Shown here: positions 1 to 6,584 of the stretch, one piece after another | How positions within the stretch are numbered: the first letter of the stretch is position 1 | Layout: each line of letters begins with the position of its first letter | Assembly (NCBI GenBank): GCA_937895305.1 | Contig: CALAXS010000667.1 | Coordinates: 1-7,077, forward strand | Source: an uncultured bacterium | GTDB lineage: Bacteria > Hydrogenedentota > Hydrogenedentia > Hydrogenedentales > JAEUWI01 | Reading direction: 5' to 3' | DNA length: 7,077 bases | The notes under the pieces: generated by a model | Database searches by the model: none | What the model saw: the letters and a program-made list of their open reading frames with translations, nothing else | What the model was told of the DNA's origin: nothing | Position numbers and translations under genes: made by a program

Positions 1-451
1 ACATAATCCAACCGATATAGAAATAAGAGCCGTCATTGAAACGAGCTGGATTAACACCCAGATCTGGATCGTGGAAGAAATGCATTCGACCACCTTCAAG
101 ATCACCATTACCTTGCGCGTCAGACGGACATACAATGACACCTTCATCGGTCAGGTATTCAGGATATACAGCTACACCATTAAAAATGTATTCCGCGCGA
201 TCCCAGGGTTTGATATCATCAGGGGAGCCAGAGTCGCCATTCCAAAGTGTGATAGTGGGGAATTTCCCACCTTTGGACTCGTTGGAATACATCTTGAACA
301 CCAGACCCATTTGCTTGAGGTTGTTCTGGCAGCTGGCACGGCGTGCGGATTCGCGTGCACGGGACAGTGCAGGCAGAAGGATGGCCGCGAGAATACCAAT
401 GATGGCAATCACGACCAGGAGTTCGATGAGGGTAAAACCTTGTTTTTTCAT
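1..451 (-). CDS. Type II secretion/type IV pilus-like pseudopilin (prepilin-type N-terminal domain), 3' part outside window
   Basis: The gene begins at ATG 451-449 and runs off the left edge after 150 codons, so the C-terminus is missing. The N-terminus is a class III (prepilin) signal: MKKQG followed by FTLIELLVVIAIIG, with predicted cleavage and methylation between Gly5 and Phe6, Glu10 at mature position +5, and one hydrophobic helix to about residue 28. A basic stretch RARESARRASCQNNLKQMG follows (residues 31-49), then a globular part with two cysteines (C41, C108) and a CPSD motif (108-111). This pattern is typical of the large prepilin/DUF1559-like families that are heavily duplicated in Planctomycetes, Lentisphaerae and relatives; I infer an inner-membrane-anchored pseudopilin or surface fibre subunit, exact partner unknown. 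The start is supported by a Shine-Dalgarno sequence (AAAGGAA about 8 nt upstream) and by the complete prepilin signal. The gene appears to have its own promoter and no evident functional link with the glycan genes. Confidence 0.9.
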   Translation of the reverse strand, partial: MKKQGFTLIELLVVIAIIGILAAILLPALSRARESARRASCQNNLKQMGLVFKMYSNESKGGKFPTITLWNGDSGSPDDIKPWDRAEYIFNGVAVYPEYLTDEGVIVCPSDAQGNGDLEGGRMHFFHDPDLGVNPARFNDGSYFYIGWIM

Positions 452-535
452 GACTGAGTTCCTTTCAAGTAACCCTATAAAAAGTTATCAACCAGTATCC
501 AAAAGCAAACCGTTACTTAAGCGATACCTGCTTCC

Positions 536-565
536 ACTATAGTCCAAATATTGGCGGATGCACAA
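536..565 (-). promoter_or_regulatory. Putative sigma70-type promoter of the pseudopilin gene
   Basis: On the minus strand a -35-like TTGTGC (565-560) is followed after 18 nt by TATAGT (541-536), a 5/6 match to the -10 consensus. Transcription would start near 529, leaving a leader of about 78 nt before the ATG at 451. It lies in the 182-nt gap between the esterase stop (634) and the pseudopilin start. Prediction by eye only. Confidence 0.4.
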
Positions 566-633
566 GTTTTTACTTACATTTAAAATGGTGATCGACGGGT
601 TGCATGGGTGTATTTAGGGTGGACTCAGTGGGG

Positions 634-2874
634 TTAAGCCTTCGTTTTTACCAGTACGAGCAGGGTGCCACTGGCCCATTTTTCTGCGCTCTTGGTGAAG
701 GTCCAGTCGGGGTGGCCGTCGGCGTTGTTACCAATTCCCACTTCAGCGGTGCGTCCACCACGGTAGTTATTGAAGGCCATAAGGGTAGTTTTGGAGGCTA
801 CATCGTGAATCTGCATACTGCCATGGCCGGGTGTCTGGGCCAGGTTAACGGTATCGTCAAAGTCATACTGGTCATCGCTGGCGCCGGGTAATTTTCGCTG
901 ATTTCCCGGGCCGTAATTGGAACTCCAAAACTCAATGGCTCCATGGTCGAGCTTGCCGCCGGGCAAGGTTTTGGTGCTGGCTTTGACGTATAAATTGCTT
1001 ACATCCTGCTGAAACCAGACGTTTTTACTGGGGACGGGCACACCCAGATGGATGAGGTTCTGGGTGAAGGGGTCCATCTCGGTATAGATCCACCGCGTTT
1101 TTTCGTTGGTACTGACCAGGTGCATGAAGTAGCCCACCCGCTCAATTTCTTTGCCCCGGAGTTCTTTGCTGTTATTGATGTCATAGACCACCTGGTTGTT
1201 TTCGGTGGTGCAGTGGGTCGGGTCGAAAGCGTAGAGGAGTTCCAGGTCTTTGGCTTCAGGGACATGGTGTCGTAGCGCGCCTTGGAGGGGGATGTCTCCC
1301 GCGCGGAACGCGGAAGCTGGCAGCCCAGCTCCATTCATGAGGTTGGGTTCGGCGATGTGGTCCCAGGCATAACGCATGGCCTTGGGACTGTCAACGTCTT
1401 CAGCAGTGAGCTTGATGGTGGTGCCATCAATGGTGGCGGTGGCGGTGTGATAGACCCCGTCCGGTCCGGCGATTTCAAACCAATCCGGTGCTTCACCATC
1501 TCGGGTTTTCAGGCCGTCTGCATGGTTGAAGTGAACCGTCATGGTCTTGCCATCTACTTCAAAGCGGTCAAAGGTAGGGCCTTCGCAGACCAGGTCCTTT
1601 TTACCATAGGTCTTGTTCAGTGCGAGGAGCGCAAGGCGCTTGCCCACGTCATCTTTATTGCGCGGGTGGATGTCCTTAATATTAGCAATGTCGTTTATGA
1701 CCGCCATGCCTGTACCCGGCAGGGCGAGGGTCGCAGACTGGGCTTCCCAGATTTCAGCCAGCGCCTGAGGAGTGTTCCCATAGTCATAGGGGGCTAACTG
1801 AACGAAGTAACAGGCCAGGTTGTCATCGTTCCAGCGCGCACGCCACCCTTTGATGAGGGCTTCCATCTTATCGCGATAGGCCATGCCTTCACCACGGTTG
1901 GATTCGCCCTGATACCAGATGAATCCACGGTTCGCATAGGGTACCAATGGATTGACCATAGCGTTGTAGAGGGTCGTTGGCTGCTGGTGATTATTGAGTG
2001 CAGATGTAGAAGCAATGGTGGGCAGCGGGGGAGTGAAAGCGCCGTCTTTCAATGCCTGTTTAGCGTCGGGTACCCAGGCTTCCACTTCCTTAATGGCCTT
2101 TTGCAGGGCTTCCTGGTATACAGGGCCATCGGGTGTGTTGGCCTTGATGAGTGTAGTGATGTCGGCCAGTGCGGGGACTTGCTCGAAGCCTTCGGGCGGG
2201 GTCCATGGCTCGATGCGGGTACCGCCCCAACTGGTATTGATGATGCCCACGGGTACGCCCAGTTCCGCCTGAAGGTACTTGGCGAAGTAATAGCTTACGG
2301 CAGAGAAACCCTCGCCGTTGTAGCAGTTGGCCATGGTGTCCGCGTTGCAGCTTGCCCATGGCGTAAGGTTGCGGAGTTCGTCCAGTTGCTCCGGGCTGTG
2401 CTCGCGGAAGGTCATGGCAATGCGGATATTGTCATTCTCACATTGCGCAAGTTCCGCTTCCCAGTTGTCCGTGTTTTTGATGCTCCATTGCATGTTGGAT
2501 TGACCGGAGCCCAACCAGACTTCACCGATGAGGATGTCGCTAAGTTTGAGGGTACTTCCTGCGGACGTTACCGTAAGTTCATGGGGGCCGCCTGCCGTCA
2601 TGGGGGCGAGGTCAACCCGCCATTTGCCATCATCACCTATTGTTGTGGTTTCTTCTTGTCCGGTGATGGACACAGTGACTTCTTTACCCGGCTCACCCCA
2701 GCCCCAGACGGGCACGGGTGCTTTCTGCTGGAGTACGCCATGGTCCGCGAAGATCTTGGGCAGGCGCAGGGCCTCGGCCTGGGCAATACCGCTGATGCTG
2801 ACTACAAGCAGCAGGGCAATACACAGGTGGGACAGGATTCGGAACCCGTTTGACTGTATTTGATATGAACGCAT
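634..2874 (-). CDS. Exported sialate O-acetylesterase-like SGNH hydrolase (SASA family) with extra C-terminal domain
   Basis: This 746-residue protein is predicted to remove O-acetyl groups from sugars outside the cytoplasm. Residues 1-33 form a Sec signal peptide (hydrophobic 17-31, cleavage after AQA, A33/E34). A beta-rich domain (about 36-110, with VPVWGWGEPGKEV) precedes the SGNH/SASA catalytic domain: GSGQSNM at 122-128 with nucleophile Ser126, the SWGGTRIEPW block at 215-224, WYQGESN at 320-326, and DIHP at 401-404 with probable catalytic His403 and Asp401. The order and motifs match family esterases. From about 545 to 746 there is an additional domain not needed for SASA activity (see findings). 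The ORF is open to an ATG at 2958, but I place the start at 2874: it has AAGGAGA 6 nt upstream and begins directly at the signal peptide, whereas the longer form adds 28 residues with no ribosome binding site considered. It is divergent from the propeller gene. Family assignment is firm; sialic acid as true substrate is not, since these proteins often act on other acetylated glycans. Confidence 0.93.
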   Translation of the reverse strand: MRSYQIQSNGFRILSHLCIALLLVVSISGIAQAEALRLPKIFADHGVLQQKAPVPVWGWGEPGKEVTVSITGQEETTTIGDDGKWRVDLAPMTAGGPHELTVTSAGSTLKLSDILIGEVWLGSGQSNMQWSIKNTDNWEAELAQCENDNIRIAMTFREHSPEQLDELRNLTPWASCNADTMANCYNGEGFSAVSYYFAKYLQAELGVPVGIINTSWGGTRIEPWTPPEGFEQVPALADITTLIKANTPDGPVYQEALQKAIKEVEAWVPDAKQALKDGAFTPPLPTIASTSALNNHQQPTTLYNAMVNPLVPYANRGFIWYQGESNRGEGMAYRDKMEALIKGWRARWNDDNLACYFVQLAPYDYGNTPQALAEIWEAQSATLALPGTGMAVINDIANIKDIHPRNKDDVGKRLALLALNKTYGKKDLVCEGPTFDRFEVDGKTMTVHFNHADGLKTRDGEAPDWFEIAGPDGVYHTATATIDGTTIKLTAEDVDSPKAMRYAWDHIAEPNLMNGAGLPASAFRAGDIPLQGALRHHVPEAKDLELLYAFDPTHCTTENNQVVYDINNSKELRGKEIERVGYFMHLVSTNEKTRWIYTEMDPFTQNLIHLGVPVPSKNVWFQQDVSNLYVKASTKTLPGGKLDHGAIEFWSSNYGPGNQRKLPGASDDQYDFDDTVNLAQTPGHGSMQIHDVASKTTLMAFNNYRGGRTAEVGIGNNADGHPDWTFTKSAEKWASGTLLVLVKTKA

Positions 2875-2880
2875 GTGGTC

Positions 2881-2887
2881 TCTCCTT
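2881..2887 (-). promoter_or_regulatory. Ribosome binding site that fixes the esterase start
   Basis: AAGGAGA on the minus strand, 6 nt before ATG 2874-2872. It decides for this start over the upstream in-frame ATG at 2958. Confidence 0.8.
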
Positions 2888-2898
2888 GGGTGTAACTC

Positions 2899-2917
2899 TG
2901 CCCTAATCGCCAGGGCA
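2899..2917. repeat. Inverted repeat, 6-bp arms, 7-nt spacer (TGCCCT-N7-AGGGCA)
   Basis: TGCCCT at 2899-2904 and AGGGCA at 2912-2917 are perfect reverse complements. The site lies 25 bp upstream of the esterase ATG, so it could be an operator near that promoter or a small hairpin in the esterase leader. Confidence 0.5.
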
Positions 2918-2950
2918 CAACAGTAAATCAGCATAGCAAGAAAAATTTGT

Positions 2951-2969
2951 GAATACAACGGGCGTATTC
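2951..2969. repeat. Inverted repeat, 6-bp arms, 7-nt spacer (GAATAC-N7-GTATTC)
   Basis: GAATAC at 2951-2956 and GTATTC at 2964-2969 are perfect reverse complements. The element falls in the candidate core promoter spacer of the propeller gene, a position where a repressor would block transcription. It has the same 6-7-6 geometry as the repeat at 2899-2917, but a different sequence. Confidence 0.5.
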
Positions 2970-2972
2970 TAT

Positions 2973-2985
2973 AGTCAAAGTGACT
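2973..2985. repeat. Inverted repeat AGTCA-AAG-TGACT before the propeller gene
   Basis: Perfect 5-bp arms AGTCA (2973-2977) and TGACT (2981-2985) with a 3-nt spacer, immediately before the GGGAG ribosome binding site of the propeller gene. It would overlap the expected transcription start. Its right part, CAAAGTGACT, recurs in the globin leader. Confidence 0.4.
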
Positions 2986-2990
2986 GGGAG
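2986..2990 (+). promoter_or_regulatory. Ribosome binding site that fixes the propeller start
   Basis: GGGAG lies 7 nt before the ATG at 2998. The alternative ATG at 2992 is only 1 nt away from it, the GTG at 2980 lies upstream of it, and the ATG at 3004 is 13 nt away, so 2998 is the best-spaced start. Confidence 0.65.
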
Positions 2991-2997
2991 TATGACA

Positions 2998-4392
2998 ATG
3001 TTAATGAATAAATGTAGTGTGTTTATCAGTGTAGCCATGGGGCTTTTTTCTATTTTACTGGTCCCCGATGCGGTAGGAGAGCAGCCTGTCATTGCCGGGA
3101 TTAGCAATGTGGCTCCGGCGTGGTCAGGTCATTCGGTGGGCTATTGCCTGTTGACGAAAGATGGGTATCAATACGTAGCCTATTATGCGGATGACCGCTT
3201 TATGACCGTGGCCATGCGCAAGCTGGACAGTACAGATTGGATGTTCAATCGGCTGCAGACACGGGTGAATTGGGATAGCCACCATTACATCACCATGGCT
3301 ATGGACCGTGCCGGGCAGCTTCATGTGAGTGGCAACATGCACGGCGATGCACTGATCTACTTTCGTACGACGAAGGCCCATGATATTCAGACGCTGGAAC
3401 GGGTACGGGAAATGACAGGGAACGATGAACGGAGTTGTACTTACCCGCAATTCATTCATGATGACCGCGGTCGACTCCTGTTTCTGTATCGCGACGGTAA
3501 GTCGGGCGATGGCGTACAGTTGGTGAATGCCTATGATGAGAAGACGACAACCTGGACACGTCATTTGCCCACACCCTTGTTTGATGGACTGGGAAAGGTG
3601 AGTTGCTACCCGGAAGGACCTGTGCTGGGACCGGATGGATACTTTCACCTGATTTGGGTGTGGCGTGTGTCCGGGGCCTGCGAAACAAACCATAACCTCT
3701 GTTATGCACGAAGTAAAGACATGGTCCATTGGGAAACGGCTGGGGGAGAGGCTATCGCACTCCCCATGACACCGGAGTCGAAGGGGACACTTATTGACCC
3801 GGTGCCTGTAGAGGGTGGCATGATTAATGAATCGACCGTGGTGGGGTTTGATACCCAGGGGCGTGTAATCCTGAGTTACCACAAGTTTGATGGTCATGGG
3901 AATACCCAAATCTACAACGCCCGCTATGAAAGTGATGGCTGGAAAATATACCAGACCAGTGACTGGAAACATCGCTGGTTCTTCAGTGGCGGTGGGACCA
4001 TCGAGGTGGATGTAGATCTTGGCCCTGTACGGGTCACAGCAATGGGAAAACTCATCCAGGGCTATTACCATGCTAAGCATGGCAACGGTGCCTGGGTGTT
4101 GGACGAAGAAACCCTGAAACCAATTCAAAAATATTCCGCTGGTGCAGATCTCTTCCAGAAACACAACACCCCCTCAATGGATTACCCGGATATGCAGGTG
4201 CGCTGGAAGGCCGATGAAAATTCGGCTACTTTCGACGGTCACCGTTATTTCCTACGCTGGGAAGCCCCGCTTGTTTCACGGGATCAGCAGCGCGAAGATG
4301 TCGCTGCGCCTGTTATGTTAAAGGTGTATAAAATCAGTCAGCCCGAACGATTTGATTTAGGCCTGTCGTGTATTCATGATGGGTATTTCTAG
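2998..4392 (+). CDS. Exported BNR_4-type beta-propeller protein, candidate polysaccharide lyase
   Basis: A 464-residue protein with a Sec signal peptide (hydrophobic 8-22, likely cleavage after AVG, G27). The mature part repeatedly shows short beta-blade segments with aromatic/DG motifs (GYQYVAYYADDR 56-67, RGRLLFLYRDGKSG 157-170, GPDGYFHLIWVWR 211-223, GRVILSYHKFDGHGNTQIYNARY 288-310), as in the BNR_4 (PF15892-like) seven-bladed propellers. WSGHSVGYCLLT (42-53), DSHHYITMAMDR (93-104), SGNMH (111-115), TYPQF (148-152) and GGMINEST (273-280) are typical family blocks. Relatives include ulvan lyases of polysaccharide lyase families 24/25; His95, His115, Tyr149 and Arg165 are candidates for the corresponding catalytic set. 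The start at 2998 is chosen from ribosome binding site spacing. The oxidoreductase gene follows 35 nt downstream on the same strand, so co-transcription is likely. Fold assignment is confident; lyase activity and substrate are inference, and many family members are uncharacterised. Confidence 0.85.
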   Translation: MLMNKCSVFISVAMGLFSILLVPDAVGEQPVIAGISNVAPAWSGHSVGYCLLTKDGYQYVAYYADDRFMTVAMRKLDSTDWMFNRLQTRVNWDSHHYITMAMDRAGQLHVSGNMHGDALIYFRTTKAHDIQTLERVREMTGNDERSCTYPQFIHDDRGRLLFLYRDGKSGDGVQLVNAYDEKTTTWTRHLPTPLFDGLGKVSCYPEGPVLGPDGYFHLIWVWRVSGACETNHNLCYARSKDMVHWETAGGEAIALPMTPESKGTLIDPVPVEGGMINESTVVGFDTQGRVILSYHKFDGHGNTQIYNARYESDGWKIYQTSDWKHRWFFSGGGTIEVDVDLGPVRVTAMGKLIQGYYHAKHGNGAWVLDEETLKPIQKYSAGADLFQKHNTPSMDYPDMQVRWKADENSATFDGHRYFLRWEAPLVSRDQQREDVAAPVMLKVYKISQPERFDLGLSCIHDGYF

Positions 4393-4427
4393 GGCGATTA
4401 AAAAAATATTCCGATGGAGAATTCATA

Positions 4428-5702
4428 ATGTTGAAAAGTAACCGACGCCAGTTTTTGCAAAGTGCTGCTGCGGCTTCATTTCCTCTTATCCTTGCAGGAC
4501 GTGCCAGCGCGAAGACATCTGCCAATGAACAGGTGACACTGGGCTGTATCGGTATGGGGAATCATGGCATCGGCTGGAATCTGGCTTTTTTCCTGAAAGT
4601 GCCCGAGGCGCGGGTGGTTGCCGTTTGTGATGTGTTCCGGGTGCGTCGTGAAAAAGCACGTAATATAGTGAATGAAGCCTATGGCAATAAAGATTGTGCT
4701 ATATATGAAGACTTCAGGGAAATTCTTGCACGGGATGATATTGATGCAGTGGTGATCTCCACGCCCGACCACTGGCATGTACTCATGGCGGTGATGGCCG
4801 CAGAGGCAGGCAAGGATGTCTTCTGCGAGAAGCCCACGTTGAACATTGAGCAGGGCCAGAAGCTCATCGAAGTGATGAACAAAACCCAAGTGGTATACCA
4901 GGGTGGCATTGAGGATCGTTCGGTGGAACAATATCACCGCATGGCGGAGCTGGTGCGGAATGGTGTCCTGGGTACTCTGGAAAAAATTTTGGTAACCCTG
5001 CCGGAGGGCGAAATTTATCCCAGGGAAGAGGAGGCACCCGTACCCGAGGGCCTGAACTATGATATGTGGTTGGGCCCTGCGCCAAAGACCCCCTTTTCCC
5101 GAACCAAGCTGGGCGCCCAGCAATGGCGCAATATCTGGGATTATTCCGGTGGTAAATTGACGGACTGGGGTGCCCACCTCATTGATACCGCACAGGTTGC
5201 CATTCACGAAGAACTCGGTGGACCTATCGCGGTGGAGGGTAAAGGGAAGTTCCCGAAAAATGCCATGTCGACTGCGGCCACGAAATATAAAATCAACTAT
5301 GAATACGCGAACGGTGTCAAGATGGTGGTGAAATCAGGCGGGAACGGGATTCGTTTCATGGGGTCGGATGGCTGGGTGCAGTGTCCATCATGGCGTGCAC
5401 CATTGGAGGCCAGCGACAAAGACATACTGAATGCAGTTATTGCAGGAGAAAACAAGATGTGGGAGCGACCGCCCAGCGAGCATGTTGATTTTATTCAGGC
5501 CGTACAAAAACGTCGCAAGACCACTTACACCCCGGCTGACATCCATCACCTGAGTGTGGCCATGCACCTTGGGAACATCTCCATGCGTCTGGGTCGGAAA
5601 ATAAAGTGGGACCCGAAGACAGAGCAGGTACTCAACGGGGATGATAAGTCGCAGGCTCTCATGGGGTGCGCCATGCGGGAACCCTGGACCTTTAACGTCT
5701 GA
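4428..5702 (+). CDS. Tat-exported Gfo/Idh/MocA-family oxidoreductase
   Basis: A 424-residue NAD(P)-dependent oxidoreductase predicted to oxidise or epimerise a sugar or glycoside. It starts with a twin-arginine signal, SNRRQFLQSAAAA (4-16; RR at 6-7), hydrophobic to about 24 and ending near ASA (26-28), so it should be exported folded with bound cofactor, as known for Zymomonas glucose-fructose oxidoreductase. The Rossmann fold shows LGCIGMGNHGIG (38-49) with the GxGxxG-like loop at 42-47 and Asp68 after the second strand (VVAVCD), a residue expected at the cofactor ribose. CEKP (133-136) is the family signature with the conserved Lys135. The C-terminal sheet domain contains YSGGKLTDWGAHLIDTAQ (239-256), where His250 and Asp253 are likely active-site residues. 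GGAGA lies 7 nt before the ATG. Downstream of the propeller gene by 35 nt; its stop faces the stop of the TIM-barrel gene at a distance of 2 nt. The substrate cannot be told from sequence. Confidence 0.95.
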   Translation: MLKSNRRQFLQSAAAASFPLILAGRASAKTSANEQVTLGCIGMGNHGIGWNLAFFLKVPEARVVAVCDVFRVRREKARNIVNEAYGNKDCAIYEDFREILARDDIDAVVISTPDHWHVLMAVMAAEAGKDVFCEKPTLNIEQGQKLIEVMNKTQVVYQGGIEDRSVEQYHRMAELVRNGVLGTLEKILVTLPEGEIYPREEEAPVPEGLNYDMWLGPAPKTPFSRTKLGAQQWRNIWDYSGGKLTDWGAHLIDTAQVAIHEELGGPIAVEGKGKFPKNAMSTAATKYKINYEYANGVKMVVKSGGNGIRFMGSDGWVQCPSWRAPLEASDKDILNAVIAGENKMWERPPSEHVDFIQAVQKRRKTTYTPADIHHLSVAMHLGNISMRLGRKIKWDPKTEQVLNGDDKSQALMGCAMREPWTFNV

Positions 5703-5704
5703 TA

Positions 5705-6559
5705 TTAATTCGTTGCGAAGTCTTTAACCAGCTTCTTCCACTCGGCAATGTTGTGGGTGAGATTCTCCAGTGTGTCGCCAGGCACAGCATAACATTGTAA
5801 GCCTATGGGGCCAATATAGCCCAGGTCCAGAATCATGGCGAGCAGACCCTTCAGGTCGAACACACCTTCACCCAATGGCTGGATGAGGGTATCCCAGTTG
5901 CCCTCGTGGTCGGCACCGTTGATGGACACAAAAAAGAGGTGGGGCGCAGCTTCCTTGAGTAGCGTGGCGAATTGCGCTTCATTCCCCGCCTTCAGTTCAT
6001 GGCAAAGATTAAAGGTGACACCGAGGTTTTCACGATTCGCCTTTTTTACCACACGTAGTGCATCGCCGATTTCATCGACATAAAAACCATGGTGGGGGTA
6101 TAGGGCAACTTTAATGCCGGAGGCCGCTGCGAGATCGGCAATTTCACTAACTACCTCTACGGCTTTTGCATCGTCTTTGGCCTGGCCCTGCACGGTGAGC
6201 CAGAGTGCCACGTCGGTGCCCTTGAGTAATTTGATGGCTTCCTTCAGGTCATCCCCGTAGGCAACGTTTTTATCGACATAGCAGGGCACATAGAGGTTGT
6301 AGATATTCAGGCCGTGCTTTTTAAATGCAGTCATGCGTGTTTCGAGATCTTCTGTGCCAGAGTACCCGATGCCAGCATAACCCAGATTGGCCAGGGTCTT
6401 GGCTTGTTGCTCGGGTGCCCACTGGCCCCGTCCGGCACCATTATCAAACACGAAAAATTCGTTGTTGAGTTCTGCTGCAAAGACGGTCAGTGTCGATAGC
6501 ATTGTGGTGAGTGCGATGATAGAAACAAGCGTCGTCTTCAAAAGTGTATGCCTGTACAT
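5705..6559 (-). CDS. Exported TIM-barrel protein, sugar phosphate isomerase/epimerase (AP endonuclease 2) superfamily
   Basis: A 284-residue protein with a Sec signal peptide (hydrophobic 10-28, cleavage near VFA/A or AA/E at 28-29). The mature part follows the xylose-isomerase-like TIM-barrel order: LANLGYAGIGYSG (56-68), GLNIYNLYVPCYVD (83-96), DVALWLTVQG (116-125), GIKVALYPHHGFYVDE (148-163), NLGVTFNLCHELKAG (178-192), HLFFVSINGAD (207-217), IQPLGEG (226-232) and GYIGPIGLQCYAVPG (247-261). These blocks match a group of exported proteins I associate with Planctomycetes and relatives. The usual metal-binding Glu/Asp/His/Glu set is not evident (see findings). The ORF is open to an ATG at 6658, but that would overlap the globin gene by 74 nt; I choose 6559 because the signal peptide starts there and a G-run (6569-6565) sits 5 nt upstream. 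The gene begins 25 nt after the globin stop, so it is probably read from the globin promoter. True isomerase activity is unproven. Confidence 0.88.
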   Translation of the reverse strand: MYRHTLLKTTLVSIIALTTMLSTLTVFAAELNNEFFVFDNGAGRGQWAPEQQAKTLANLGYAGIGYSGTEDLETRMTAFKKHGLNIYNLYVPCYVDKNVAYGDDLKEAIKLLKGTDVALWLTVQGQAKDDAKAVEVVSEIADLAAASGIKVALYPHHGFYVDEIGDALRVVKKANRENLGVTFNLCHELKAGNEAQFATLLKEAAPHLFFVSINGADHEGNWDTLIQPLGEGVFDLKGLLAMILDLGYIGPIGLQCYAVPGDTLENLTHNIAEWKKLVKDFATN

Positions 6560-6584
6560 TTTATCCCCCGTTTGTTTATGGCAA

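Larger units (their letters stand above)
2875..2997. promoter_or_regulatory. Divergent intergenic control region between esterase and propeller genes
   Basis: This 123-bp gap must hold the promoters for the esterase (minus) and for the propeller/oxidoreductase pair (plus), unless transcription enters from elsewhere. It contains three inverted repeats (listed separately). A weak plus-strand promoter candidate is TTGTGA (2947-2952), 16 nt, CTATAG (2969-2974); a weak minus-strand candidate is TTGTGC (near 2915-2920) with a poor -10. Neither is close to consensus, which fits either activator-dependent promoters or an alternative sigma factor. Confidence 0.5.

Noticed and set aside
36..542. Plus-strand open frames over the pseudopilin gene
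   Set aside because: The minus strand carries a complete prepilin signal with ribosome binding site and promoter; the plus-strand frames have no motifs and run through the promoter region.
562..576. AAGT-TTTT-ACTT repeat downstream of the esterase as a terminator
   Set aside because: AT-only-type stem of 4 bp, 60 nt beyond the stop and overlapping the pseudopilin -35 box; not stable enough to support a call.
604..891. 95-codon plus-strand open frame at the esterase 3' end
   Set aside because: Overlaps the esterase C-terminal domain antisense, with a glycine/valine-rich translation typical of a shadow frame.
1282..2853. Long plus-strand open frames (171 and 288 codons) opposite the esterase gene
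   Set aside because: They lie fully antisense to a gene with clear family motifs and a signal peptide, show no recognisable domain, and have composition expected from the complementary strand of a GC-biased gene.
3124..4164. 346-codon minus-strand open frame opposite the propeller gene
   Set aside because: No recognisable motif; it is the shadow of a well-supported BNR_4 gene on the other strand.
4476..5207. 243-codon minus-strand open frame opposite the oxidoreductase gene
   Set aside because: Antisense to the Rossmann domain with all Gfo/Idh signatures; no family features of its own.
5709..5719. Small hairpin TTCG-TTG-CGAA near the convergent stops as a terminator
   Set aside because: Only 4-bp arms, inside the TIM-barrel coding sequence, and no U-tract follows in either direction.
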